Assembly: GCA_030149285.1 (NCBI GenBank)
Contig: JASBRU010000006.1
Span: 1-64,000 of the forward strand
Direction of reading: 5' to 3'
Length of the DNA: 64,000 bases
Origin: Flavobacteriales bacterium
Lineage (GTDB): Bacteria > Bacteroidota > Bacteroidia > Flavobacteriales > JASBRU01
Positions 1-9,747 of the stretch are shown one piece after another. How positions within the stretch are numbered: the first letter of the stretch is position 1; every line of letters begins with the position of its first letter. The translations under genes were made by a program, and so were the position numbers. Below the pieces are notes generated by a model, which was not told the origin of the DNA, ran no database searches, and saw nothing but the letters and a program-made list of their open reading frames with translations.

Positions 1-676
<676 letters not shown>

Positions 677-804
677 TAAAAAGTTTGTATTATTTAGACT
701 TGGCTCAAAGAAATTTCTGGTTGTGCTTTCTTACCTTCTATTTTCCAATATGTTCAAAGAACTAATTCAATCTTAAAATCCGTTTCGTTTTTCAAACGGG
801 ACGG

Positions 805-834
805 CAAAGGTAAAACCTTTTTTTAAACTCGCAA
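805..834 (-). promoter_or_regulatory. rRNA promoter P1 (TTG-N19-TACCTTTG)
   Basis: Minus strand TTGCGAGTTTAAAAAAAGGTTTTACCTTTG fits the Bacteroidetes -33 TTG / -7 TAnnTTTG consensus; upstream of 16S. Confidence 0.8.
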
Positions 835-919
835 TAGTTTTTCAAAATTTTTTCAGTTTTTTTTCTTTCGAATTTCTACTGATTTTGAAAAGAACTTTTC
901 CCTGTTTTAAAAGGGACTG

Positions 920-949
920 CAAAGATAGTTTGTTTATTAAAACACCCAA
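920..949 (-). promoter_or_regulatory. rRNA promoter P2 (TTG-N19-TATCTTTG)
   Basis: Minus strand TTGGGTGTTTTAATAAACAAACTATCTTTG. Confidence 0.78.
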
Positions 950-1015
950 ACTTTTTTGTGTATTTTTTTTAACTTTTTATCTGTGTAAAAGAACCTCTTT
1001 TTGCTAATGCGGCTG

Positions 1016-1045
1016 CAAATGTATGCTAAGATTTTAATCTACCAA
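1016..1045 (-). promoter_or_regulatory. rRNA promoter P3 (TTG-N19-TACATTTG)
   Basis: Minus strand TTGGTAGATTAAAATCTTAGCATACATTTG. Confidence 0.75.
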
Positions 1046-1110
1046 ACATTTGGTAACATTAATTTCATAATAATTTACAATACGCTGTTTTACAGCTAAT
1101 TATTTTTTAA

Positions 1111-1803
1111 CTAAGGTGTAGATATTGATACCTGCAATGTTTTACCATTATAATATTGGTTTCCGGTTAGTGCAAAATTGCACAAATAGGTTGCCATCTC
1201 TTTTGCAGATAATGGAGCTTTGTATCCCGGAAATGCCTCATTTAACATTTCGGTTTGCACAGCACCTAATGCCAAACAATTAAATGAGTAGTTTGTATTC
1301 TTATATTCTTCTGCCAACATCTCTGTTAAATTAATTAATGCTGACTTGCTAGAACTGTATGCAGATAGCCCAGGGAATTTTACTGACCCCTGAATTCCGC
1401 CCATAGAACTTATATTAATTATGTGTGCTTTGGGAGAAAAATACGGAAACACATGTCTTATAGTTTTAAAAACCGATAGTACATTTACATTATATACATT
1501 ATATATGTCTTCATCTGTTAGCTGAGTAAATGGTTTATTAACTAATAAACCTGCATTGTTTATTAAAACATCTACCCTACCCTCTAACTTATCTTGTATA
1601 AGAGGTACTAAAGTTTCATTGAAATTTGCCGTGGCTAAATCTAAAGGACATGTATATATATGTGTATTGTATTTTTTTAGCGCCTCTAGTTTTTCTTTGT
1701 TTCTGGATATGGCTATTACCTTATGCCCTTCATCTGCCATTATTTTTGCAGTTTCAAAACCTATCCCTCTACTGCATCCTGTAATAATTATGTTTTTACT
1801 CAT
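1111..1803 (-). CDS. SDR family NAD(P)-dependent oxidoreductase
   Basis: TGxxxGIG (TGCSRGIG), NNAG, S...YSSSK motifs. Confidence 0.92.
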   Translation of the reverse strand: MSKNIIITGCSRGIGFETAKIMADEGHKVIAISRNKEKLEALKKYNTHIYTCPLDLATANFNETLVPLIQDKLEGRVDVLINNAGLLVNKPFTQLTDEDIYNVYNVNVLSVFKTIRHVFPYFSPKAHIINISSMGGIQGSVKFPGLSAYSSSKSALINLTEMLAEEYKNTNYSFNCLALGAVQTEMLNEAFPGYKAPLSAKEMATYLCNFALTGNQYYNGKTLQVSISTP

Positions 1804-1910
1804 ATATATATGTATACTTTTTTATAAAATGAAAAGACTTTAACGTTTCTTTATGATTTAGCGAAGTTAATAAAACCTAAATTGCGTTCGTTAAATCAAA
1901 CTATATCAAA

Positions 1911-3722
1911 ATGAAAAAACTAAACTTTTTATTTGGCGCTATGTTGGTAGTTAGCGCTTCGGCTTTTGCACAATCTAAACAACAAATTGTTAGCCAAAAG
2001 GCACAAGAAATATTAAACAAGAAAATGCATGTTGACATTAACAACATTAATAATGCTCAACAAGCAAACACATCTTTACTAAAAACTGCTGCCGCAACAG
2101 AGCAAAATGTTATTAATACAAATGCAACAGAGTCTGAAGTACATGCAGCTATTAACCCAACGGATAGTAATAACGTTATTATCTCTTCTATACAAAATGG
2201 AGCAAGTGGTTTTACTACACCTATATATTATACTACAGACTTTGGTACTACATGGCAACAGTCATCTTTTGTGGCTAAACCAGATGCTGAACCTAACCCA
2301 TTAATAGCAGGTGGTGGAGACCCTGTACTTACTTTTGATAAAAATGGTACAGCATATATGTCATGGATAAACTTATACCTGGATAGTAATACTGATACCG
2401 ATACTTTAAGCTGGGGTTTATACTGGGCATCATCTACAGATGGTGGGGCAACTTGGCAAAGTGGTACCAGACAAGATATAGCTTTTAGTACTGGTCCTAT
2501 TGCTACATTTTTAAATACAGAAGGATCAGTATATGACAAACAATGGTTTGCAGTAGATAACTCTAGCTCTGCTTTTGCCAATACTGTATACTGTACATTT
2601 TTTGAAGTTGATATTACCAATGCTGCTCAGTTTATAGGTATCAGAAAAAAAGGACCATCACAAACTGAATTTACTAACACATCTGTAAACGTATCTGGTG
2701 GAAGCTTTTCAGATATACAGTTTGCAAATGTTGGAGTTGACAATGCAGGAACTGTACATGTAAGCTTCTTTGGATCTTTAGATGGCAGTAATTTTGCAAT
2801 GTGGCATGCTTCTTCTACAGATGGTGCTGCTACATTTAGTACTCCAACAAAAATTGCCGATGTAAACATTACCGGTTTTACTTCAGGTTCTACCAGCAGT
2901 CAAGTTACCGGTATTGATAGCGATCGTTTTTACCCTAGCCCTTATATGAGTGTAGACCAAAACAATGGCAACATCTATTTAACTTGGACAGCTAGCGGTG
3001 TAAGCTCACAACTAACCAATGGTAATGACATTTACTTTACACGCTCAACCGATGGCGGGACTACTTGGGATACACCTAAAGTAATTAACGATAACTCTGA
3101 TGCAAATAGCGATGAGTTTTACTCTAGTATATATGTTGATGAAACCGGAGACTTATCTATTAGTTGGTATGATAAAACAGGAGATGCTAATAATATAAAT
3201 ACAGATTATTATATGGCCTACTCTACTGATGGTGGTGTAACTTTTAACAGAGCTAAGGTTACATCTACAGCTACAGACTTTACTACAGTAGGTAATAACA
3301 ATGGTAACTTTGGTATTGGAGAGTACACACAAATAGTATCATCTGCCGGACATTTAATACCTGTATGGTCTGATGGACGATTGAACAATGGTAACCTAGA
3401 TATATATGTATCGTTTATCCCAAAGAGTAATACGATAGGTATACATGAAACATCCACTTTAAACAGCCGTTTTAATGTTTCGGCAATTTACCCTAACCCA
3501 GTTGTAGATGAACTGAAATTCAATATCGGGCTATTACAGCCTACAAATATTACCATTCAAATAATCAATCAAAACGGACAAGTGGTAATGGATGGTATTG
3601 AAAAGAGTTTAGTAAAAGGTACACATACTATTAGTACACCTATCAGCCTAGCTTCAGGTAACTACTTCTTATCTGTAAGCAGTAAACAAGGTATTGCTGT
3701 AAAGAAATTTATAGTGCAGTAA
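1911..3722 (+). CDS. Sialidase/BNR-repeat secreted protein with T9SS C-terminal sorting domain
   Basis: Signal peptide; repeated Asp-box-like SxDGGxTW motifs; C-terminal YPNPVVDELKF...ISLASGNYFLSV...KKFIVQ type A CTD. Confidence 0.85.
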   Translation: MKKLNFLFGAMLVVSASAFAQSKQQIVSQKAQEILNKKMHVDINNINNAQQANTSLLKTAAATEQNVINTNATESEVHAAINPTDSNNVIISSIQNGASGFTTPIYYTTDFGTTWQQSSFVAKPDAEPNPLIAGGGDPVLTFDKNGTAYMSWINLYLDSNTDTDTLSWGLYWASSTDGGATWQSGTRQDIAFSTGPIATFLNTEGSVYDKQWFAVDNSSSAFANTVYCTFFEVDITNAAQFIGIRKKGPSQTEFTNTSVNVSGGSFSDIQFANVGVDNAGTVHVSFFGSLDGSNFAMWHASSTDGAATFSTPTKIADVNITGFTSGSTSSQVTGIDSDRFYPSPYMSVDQNNGNIYLTWTASGVSSQLTNGNDIYFTRSTDGGTTWDTPKVINDNSDANSDEFYSSIYVDETGDLSISWYDKTGDANNINTDYYMAYSTDGGVTFNRAKVTSTATDFTTVGNNNGNFGIGEYTQIVSSAGHLIPVWSDGRLNNGNLDIYVSFIPKSNTIGIHETSTLNSRFNVSAIYPNPVVDELKFNIGLLQPTNITIQIINQNGQVVMDGIEKSLVKGTHTISTPISLASGNYFLSVSSKQGIAVKKFIVQ

Positions 3723-3750
3723 TTCACACACTATATTATATATGTGTTCA

Positions 3751-3776
3751 GCCCGACTATATAGTCGGGCTTTTTT
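3751..3776 (+). terminator. Rho-independent terminator
   Basis: GCCCGACTATATAGTCGGGC followed by TTTTTT. Confidence 0.85.
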
Positions 3777-3839
3777 ATTGCATACATATATATGTACTTA
3801 ATGTAAAATTGCTACGTTAGTAATTGCAAATCCCATTTT

Positions 3840-5504
3840 ATGAGTAAACAGGTTTCTATACTAGGCATCTTTCTGCTGGTAATAGTAAATAGCTTTGGCC
3901 AAACAGAACAAAGTGTTATTAATTCTAGCGAGGCAGAATCTGAAGTTCATGCCACTATTAACCCTACAGATAGTAATAATATAATAGTGTGTGCCATTAA
4001 AGCTACTACAGATAGTTTTTCATTACCCATCTATTACACCAAAGATTTTGGAGCGAGCTGGCAACAATCTACTTTCAATGCATCTGTTCCACCTCAACTT
4101 AGCACTTATTTTACACAAGGGAGTGCAGACCCAGTACTCACATTTGATAATAACGGAACAGCATACCTATCTTGGATAACTACTGCCTACAAAACGGCTA
4201 CAGATCAGGACACCGTATATTGGGGCTTATACTGGGCGTCATCTACTGATGGAGGCGAAAACTGGAACTTTAGCCCGAGAGGAGACATTGCTTTTAGCCA
4301 AAACAATACTCGATATGATAAACAGTGGATGGCTACCGACCTTTCAAACTCCATTTATCAAAACAATATTTACTGTGTTTTTTGGGAGCAAGGCCCTGGA
4401 GGAAGCTTTATTGGTTTGAGAAAAAAAGAAGCCGGTCAGCCCGAATTCAGCAATACTTCAGTAAATATATCAGGTACAGGTTTCTCCTATTTTAGGTTTC
4501 CATCCGTTGGAGTAGATAAAAACGGAACTGTGCATGTTAGCTTTTTTGGGGCTCAAGCTGGTAATAACAATCACTTATGGCATACTTTTTCAACTGATGG
4601 CGGAAATACTTTTTCTGTACCCACAGCAATTACTGAATTAGAAACGGCGAGCCACCCAAACACAATGAATAATGGTAGTAAAGTATTAGGCATACAGGAT
4701 ATTCGGTTTTACCCCTGCCCCTATATGACTGCCAACCCTAATAGCGATAACCTTTATATCACATGGACCGGAATTGGTATTGCCTCCCAAGCTACTGTTG
4801 GGAATGATATTTACTTTACGAGTTCATTAGATGGTGGATTGACTTGGGATACTCCAAAAATATTAAATGATAATACTGACCCCAATAGCGATGAGTTTTA
4901 TTCTAGCATATTTGTAGATAGTACCGGAGATGTGTCCGTTAGTTGGTACGATAAGTCAGCCGACGCTACCAACATTAATACCGATTATTATGTAGCTTAC
5001 TCTTCAGACTCCGGGCAAACTTTTAGCAGAGCAAGTGCTACTTCTACCCCAACAGATTTTAACACTGTTGGCAATATGAATAATGCCTTTGGTATTGGAG
5101 AATATACACAAGTTGTTGCATCGCCGGGGTATATAATTCCGGTTTGGGCAGATGGCAGGTTAAATAATGGCAACCTTGATATATATGTGTCTTTTATTAA
5201 AAAGAGTCATAATGGCTTGACGCTTGAGCAAACCTCAACGCTTAATAGCCGTTTTAATGTTTCGGCATTATATCCAAACCCCGTAAGTAATAGAGTGAAA
5301 TTTGATATAGAACTGGCTCAAGAAACTGATATTACCATTCAGGTTTTAAACCTAAACGGACAAGTTGTAGTAGATGATATAGAAAAAAGGCTTGCAAAAG
5401 GTGAGCATACAATCAGCATCCCTATCAATATGGCAGCGGGCAATTACTTTTTATCTATTACCAGTAAGCAAGGTATAGCAATAAAAAAGTTTGTGGTAAA
5501 CTAA
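3840..5504 (+). CDS. Sialidase/BNR-repeat secreted protein with T9SS CTD (tandem paralog of 1911..3722)
   Basis: Signal peptide; near-colinear protein identity to the preceding ORF; CTD YPNPVSNRVKF...KKFVVN. Confidence 0.85.
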   Translation: MSKQVSILGIFLLVIVNSFGQTEQSVINSSEAESEVHATINPTDSNNIIVCAIKATTDSFSLPIYYTKDFGASWQQSTFNASVPPQLSTYFTQGSADPVLTFDNNGTAYLSWITTAYKTATDQDTVYWGLYWASSTDGGENWNFSPRGDIAFSQNNTRYDKQWMATDLSNSIYQNNIYCVFWEQGPGGSFIGLRKKEAGQPEFSNTSVNISGTGFSYFRFPSVGVDKNGTVHVSFFGAQAGNNNHLWHTFSTDGGNTFSVPTAITELETASHPNTMNNGSKVLGIQDIRFYPCPYMTANPNSDNLYITWTGIGIASQATVGNDIYFTSSLDGGLTWDTPKILNDNTDPNSDEFYSSIFVDSTGDVSVSWYDKSADATNINTDYYVAYSSDSGQTFSRASATSTPTDFNTVGNMNNAFGIGEYTQVVASPGYIIPVWADGRLNNGNLDIYVSFIKKSHNGLTLEQTSTLNSRFNVSALYPNPVSNRVKFDIELAQETDITIQVLNLNGQVVVDDIEKRLAKGEHTISIPINMAAGNYFLSITSKQGIAIKKFVVN

Positions 5505-5505
5505 A

Positions 5506-5533
5506 AAGCCCTGCTATTATAGCAGGGCTTTTA
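5506..5533 (+). terminator. Bidirectional terminator hairpin
   Basis: AAGCCCTGCTATTATAGCAGGGCTTTT. Confidence 0.8.
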
Positions 5534-5549
5534 ATCAAACATTTATTGA

Positions 5550-5924
5550 TTATTGATTTGTTGAATGGAATGCTACTCTGTTTCCTTCAGAATCTATAAA
5601 CATTCCTACAAAACCATGCTCTCCAATACTCATAGATTCAGTTATTGGGGTACCACCTGCATTTTTTGCACGAACTAAAGCGTCTGCAACACTATCTACA
5701 GAAAAGTATACTACTGTACCTTCTTGCGAAGGCTTATACCATTCTTTGTTATGAACTAGAGCACCAGCCGAACCCGGCTCTTCATGATTCCATGGAAACA
5801 TAGCCATGAGCATACCATCGCCCATGTCCATATCTTGGAACTCAATATTTAATACTTCTCCATAAAACTTTTTAGCTCTCGCTAAATCTGTTGTGGCAAT
5901 TTCAAACCAATTTACTGCATTCAT
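5550..5924 (-). CDS. VOC family protein (glyoxalase/bleomycin-resistance fold)
   Basis: NWFEIATTDLARAKKFYGEVL...GNRVAFHS layout. Confidence 0.88.
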   Translation of the reverse strand: MNAVNWFEIATTDLARAKKFYGEVLNIEFQDMDMGDGMLMAMFPWNHEEPGSAGALVHNKEWYKPSQEGTVVYFSVDSVADALVRAKNAGGTPITESMSIGEHGFVGMFIDSEGNRVAFHSTNQ

Positions 5925-6002
5925 AGTTTTTACAATTTGGGATTAATGAACGGCTAGTATACTAAATTCTTAGACGCAGAAATCTTAAAAAATTGTTAAA
6001 AA

Positions 6003-6027
6003 AAAACCCGACTTCTCAGTCGGGCTC
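6003..6027 (-). terminator. Rho-independent terminator
   Basis: Minus strand GCCCGACTGAGAAGTCGGGTTTTTT. Confidence 0.8.
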
Positions 6028-6048
6028 CTGTAAAATGCTGCTACAATT

Positions 6049-7314
6049 TTAAGCTAAAATTGTAACCGGATTTTCCATCATCATTTTAAATGTCTGTAAG
6101 AATTGTGCACCTGTAGCACCGTCTACTACTCTATGGTCGCATGATAAAGTAACTTTCATTACGTTACCCGGCACAACTTGTCCATTTTTTACAACCGGTA
6201 CTTGGCGTATACCACCAACTGCCATAATACATGCAGCCGGATCGTATATAATTGCTGTAAACTCTTCTATACCAAACATGCCCAAGTTAGAAATTGTAAA
6301 GGTGCTTCCTTCCATTTCATCCGGGTGTAGTTTTTTAATCTTCGCTTTACCTGCTAATTCTTTTACCTCATTATTAATTGCAGTAAGTGGTTTGTTATCT
6401 GCAAAACGGATAACCGGCACCAATAAACCTTCGTCTACAGCTACAGCCACACCAATATGTACGTGATTATTGTAGCGTATTGTATCGCCATGCCAAGCAG
6501 AGTTTACTGCCGGATGCTTTTTTAATGCTGCTGCTGCTGCCTTAATTACCATATCGTTAAAAGATACTTTGGTATCCGGCATTTCGTTTATTGCCTTGCG
6601 TGCTGCAATCGCATTATCCATATCTAACTCTATAGTTAAATAGAAATGTGGTGCAGAAAACTTAGACTGAGATAATCGTTTGGCAATGGCTTTACGCATT
6701 TGCGAAACATTCTCTTCTCTATAGCTTTCTTCGCCAACTGCTACAGTGCTTACTGCACTTGCTGCTGATACGGCAGATTCTTTATAAGAATCTATATCTC
6801 TTTTTACAATTCTGCCACCATCACCTGTACCGTTTACACGGTTAATATCTATACCTTTTTCTTCTGCCAAACGCTTAGCCAATGGCGATGCCACTACTCT
6901 ACCATTGTTATTTGATACAGGAGCAGGACTTGCTGCCGGTGCTGGGGTTGATTTTGCTTCTTGCTTTGGAGCTTCAGCTTTTGTTTCTTCTTTTGGAGCA
7001 GGTGCTTCTTCTTTTTTCTCTTCAGGAGCACTTGCATCGTTTCCATCTGCTTTTATAATTGCCTCTACATCTTCGCCTTCTTCACCTAATATTGCCAAAA
7101 TAGAATCTACTGGAGCAGTTACTCCTTCTTGTATACCTATATGTAATAGTTTTCCTTCCTGAAAAGACTCAAAATCCATAGTGGCTTTGTCAGTTTCAAT
7201 CTCTGCCAATAAATCTCCTTCAGAAACACTATCACCTACTTTTTTATGCCATTTAGCTACCACACCTTCTTCCATGGTGTCACTTAAACGGGGCATTCTT
7301 ACAATTTCAGCCAT
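6049..7314 (-). CDS. pdhC: Pyruvate dehydrogenase complex dihydrolipoamide acetyltransferase (E2)
   Basis: Lipoyl domain ETDKATMDFES, Ala/Pro linker, peripheral subunit binding domain, DHRVVDGATGAQF active site. Confidence 0.95.
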   Translation of the reverse strand: MAEIVRMPRLSDTMEEGVVAKWHKKVGDSVSEGDLLAEIETDKATMDFESFQEGKLLHIGIQEGVTAPVDSILAILGEEGEDVEAIIKADGNDASAPEEKKEEAPAPKEETKAEAPKQEAKSTPAPAASPAPVSNNNGRVVASPLAKRLAEEKGIDINRVNGTGDGGRIVKRDIDSYKESAVSAASAVSTVAVGEESYREENVSQMRKAIAKRLSQSKFSAPHFYLTIELDMDNAIAARKAINEMPDTKVSFNDMVIKAAAAALKKHPAVNSAWHGDTIRYNNHVHIGVAVAVDEGLLVPVIRFADNKPLTAINNEVKELAGKAKIKKLHPDEMEGSTFTISNLGMFGIEEFTAIIYDPAACIMAVGGIRQVPVVKNGQVVPGNVMKVTLSCDHRVVDGATGAQFLQTFKMMMENPVTILA

Positions 7315-7341
7315 TGTACTGTATTGTTTTTCTTTTCTTAA

Positions 7342-8343
7342 TTAGCTTTTTATAAACGGATAATCTTCTTGCATGTATACATCTGCATACAAATCTTCTG
7401 CATCTGGGAATGGAGAAGCTTCGGCAAAATCAACACATTCATTTACCAAGTTCTTCACTCTCTCATCTATCTCTTCAATTTCTTTTTTGGTTGCATATTT
7501 TTTGTCCATAATTACATCTAGTACTTGTGTAATTGGGTCAATTTTTTGGTACTCTGCAACCTCTTCTTTTGTACGATAATGTTGAGCATCACTCATAGAG
7601 TGTCCCTTATATCTATATGTTTTTATCTCTAATAAAGTAGGGATATTCTCTTTTCTGGCACGGTCTACTGCTTCTTGTACACCATTGTATACCTCTACAG
7701 GGTTCATACCATCTATTTGAGCACATGGCATATCATAACCCAAACCTAATTTGTAAATATCAGTATGGTTTGCAGTACGCTCTACAGATGTACCCATTGC
7801 ATAGCCATTGTTTTCTATAATAAATACAACCGGTATCTTCCATAGCATAGCTAAGTTCATGGTCTCGTGAAACGAGCCTTGACGCACAGCACCATCACCC
7901 ATATAACATAGGGTTACAGCATCGCTACCATTGTACTTATCGGCAAAGGCTAAACCTGCACCTAAAGGAATTTGTCCGCCAACAATACCATGACCTCCGT
8001 AGAAATTATACTCTACAGAAAACATGTGCATAGAGCCACCATTTCCTTTAGAAGTACCGCCTTTTTTACCAAACAGTTCTGCCATAATACGGCGTGGGTC
8101 TACACCCATACCTATTGGCTGAACGTGGTTACGGTAAGCAGTAATCATTTTATCGCCTTTTTCTAAATCCATAGCGAATAATGAACCTGCCAATACAGCT
8201 TCTTGACCATTATATAAATGTAAAAAACCTCTGATTTTTTGTTGGATATAAAGGGCACCCGCCTTGTCTTCAAACTTTCTCCATAAAAGCATGTCTTCGT
8301 ACCATTTAAGGTAGGTAGCCTTTGTAATTTTTTTCTTCGCCAT
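7342..8343 (-). CDS. pdhA: Pyruvate dehydrogenase E1 component subunit alpha
   Basis: GDGAVRQGSFHETMNLAMLWKIPVVFIIENN TPP-binding motif; RYKGHSMSD. Confidence 0.96.
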   Translation of the reverse strand: MAKKKITKATYLKWYEDMLLWRKFEDKAGALYIQQKIRGFLHLYNGQEAVLAGSLFAMDLEKGDKMITAYRNHVQPIGMGVDPRRIMAELFGKKGGTSKGNGGSMHMFSVEYNFYGGHGIVGGQIPLGAGLAFADKYNGSDAVTLCYMGDGAVRQGSFHETMNLAMLWKIPVVFIIENNGYAMGTSVERTANHTDIYKLGLGYDMPCAQIDGMNPVEVYNGVQEAVDRARKENIPTLLEIKTYRYKGHSMSDAQHYRTKEEVAEYQKIDPITQVLDVIMDKKYATKKEIEEIDERVKNLVNECVDFAEASPFPDAEDLYADVYMQEDYPFIKS

Positions 8344-8463
8344 TGCTCAACAATTGTTATTAAGGGAAGCAAATTTAATATAAATAACAGAGTTAGCCTA
8401 TTAAACTATATAAATCCATTCTTAAAGATAAAACAGCTAGTATTGATAAAGGTTTAGAAATAA

Positions 8464-8490
8464 AAAAAGCCCCCATAAATGGAGGCTTTA
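8464..8490 (-). terminator. Rho-independent terminator
   Basis: Minus strand AAAGCCTCCATTTATGGGGGCTTTTTTT. Confidence 0.75.
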
Positions 8491-8507
8491 GAAGTGTTTT
8501 TGTTTGC

Positions 8508-9707
8508 TTATTCTTGTCCGCCTTGGTCGCCAAATGCTTCTAAATCGAAGTTAAGGCTAAAGCGAAGTGTATTTTCTAATGGGCTTTTTACATCAAATTT
8601 TGCTGGAATAAGGTATGCCATATCTATACCAAATACATTGTATTTTAATCCGGCACCTATTGTAAAAAACTGTCTATTTCCTTTTGTTTCGTGCTCGTAA
8701 AAGTAACCACCTCTAACTGCAAATTTATGGTCATACCAATACTCTACACCTATAGCATACGTGATTTCTCTAAGCTCTTCTGTACTACCATTTGGTGCAT
8801 CTCCAAATGATTGGAAGATACCGGTAATTACACCCACATTAGGGTCTTCTCCGGCAACAATGTTTCCATTATCATCTCTAATTGGTGGTGTAGGTACTAA
8901 TAGTTTATTTGCATCTACAGCAATTGTAAACTCATTGTACTTATCAAATATCATGGTAAAGGCACCGCCCAAACGAAGGTTGGTTGGTAAAAAGTCTTCG
9001 TCTCCAGACTCTGTATAAGCAATTTTTGCTCCAATGTTAGAGATGTTTATACCTGCAGCCCATTTTGCATCCATATCATCTAATCTAAACTTATCACTCT
9101 CGTAATAAGCAGAAATGTCTGATGAAAAAGATGTACCCGGTTGAGTTTGTAAACCCGAAACACTTTGTCCTGCAGTAAGGTTTGAGTATATATATCTTAA
9201 ACCAATACCTACAGAAAACTCATCGAATAATTTAAGTGCGTATGAACCTCCAATAGCAAATTCATTAGGGTTAAATGTTCCTAAATCTTCACCATCATTA
9301 CCTGTAAAGTTTATTTCTCCTAAAGAAAAATAGCGCATAGTTATGGCAAAACCTTGGCGGTCATCTATCTTATTATAATAGTTTACGTAAGCTAAATCTA
9401 TATCCGGCACTAAACGACTTAACCATGGTGTGTAAGAAAGAGTTACACCTTGGCTTTTATCTGGTAAAAAAGCCAATTTAGCAGGGTTCCAATGTGCAGA
9501 GTTTCCATCTGCAGTTGTAGCCACACCCGCATTACCCATACCACCCGAACGTGAGTCAGGGGCAATTAATAAAAAGGGGACAGCTGTAGTAATGGTATTA
9601 TTCTCATCTAAATCACCAAAAGCATTTTGTGCCTTAACCGTAGTGATACTACCCGCTAAAGCTAATATAGAAAGAATAAATCCTGTTTTTTTCATCATAA
9701 AAAGCAT
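8508..9707 (-). CDS. porV: Type IX secretion system outer membrane channel protein PorV
   Basis: Signal peptide; PFLLIAPDSRSGGMGNAGVATTADGNSAHWNPAK N-terminus typical of PorV; adjacent to porU. Confidence 0.93.
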   Translation of the reverse strand: MLFMMKKTGFILSILALAGSITTVKAQNAFGDLDENNTITTAVPFLLIAPDSRSGGMGNAGVATTADGNSAHWNPAKLAFLPDKSQGVTLSYTPWLSRLVPDIDLAYVNYYNKIDDRQGFAITMRYFSLGEINFTGNDGEDLGTFNPNEFAIGGSYALKLFDEFSVGIGLRYIYSNLTAGQSVSGLQTQPGTSFSSDISAYYESDKFRLDDMDAKWAAGINISNIGAKIAYTESGDEDFLPTNLRLGGAFTMIFDKYNEFTIAVDANKLLVPTPPIRDDNGNIVAGEDPNVGVITGIFQSFGDAPNGSTEELREITYAIGVEYWYDHKFAVRGGYFYEHETKGNRQFFTIGAGLKYNVFGIDMAYLIPAKFDVKSPLENTLRFSLNFDLEAFGDQGGQE

Positions 9708-9747
9708 CTATAGTCGGCAAATATAACGCTAATAAATTAAATTTAGT

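Noticed and set aside
2228-2869. Antisense ORFs opposite the sialidase-like genes
   Set aside because: Low complexity translations opposite a well supported CDS with signal peptide, Asp-box motifs and CTD.
6905-7162. Ala/Ser-rich plus-strand ORF of 85 aa
   Set aside because: Mirror of the Ala/Pro linker coding region of PDH E2; no independent support.
8163-8372. 69-aa minus-strand ORF overlapping the pdhA start
   Set aside because: Out-of-frame reading of the pdhA 5' region without any domain.
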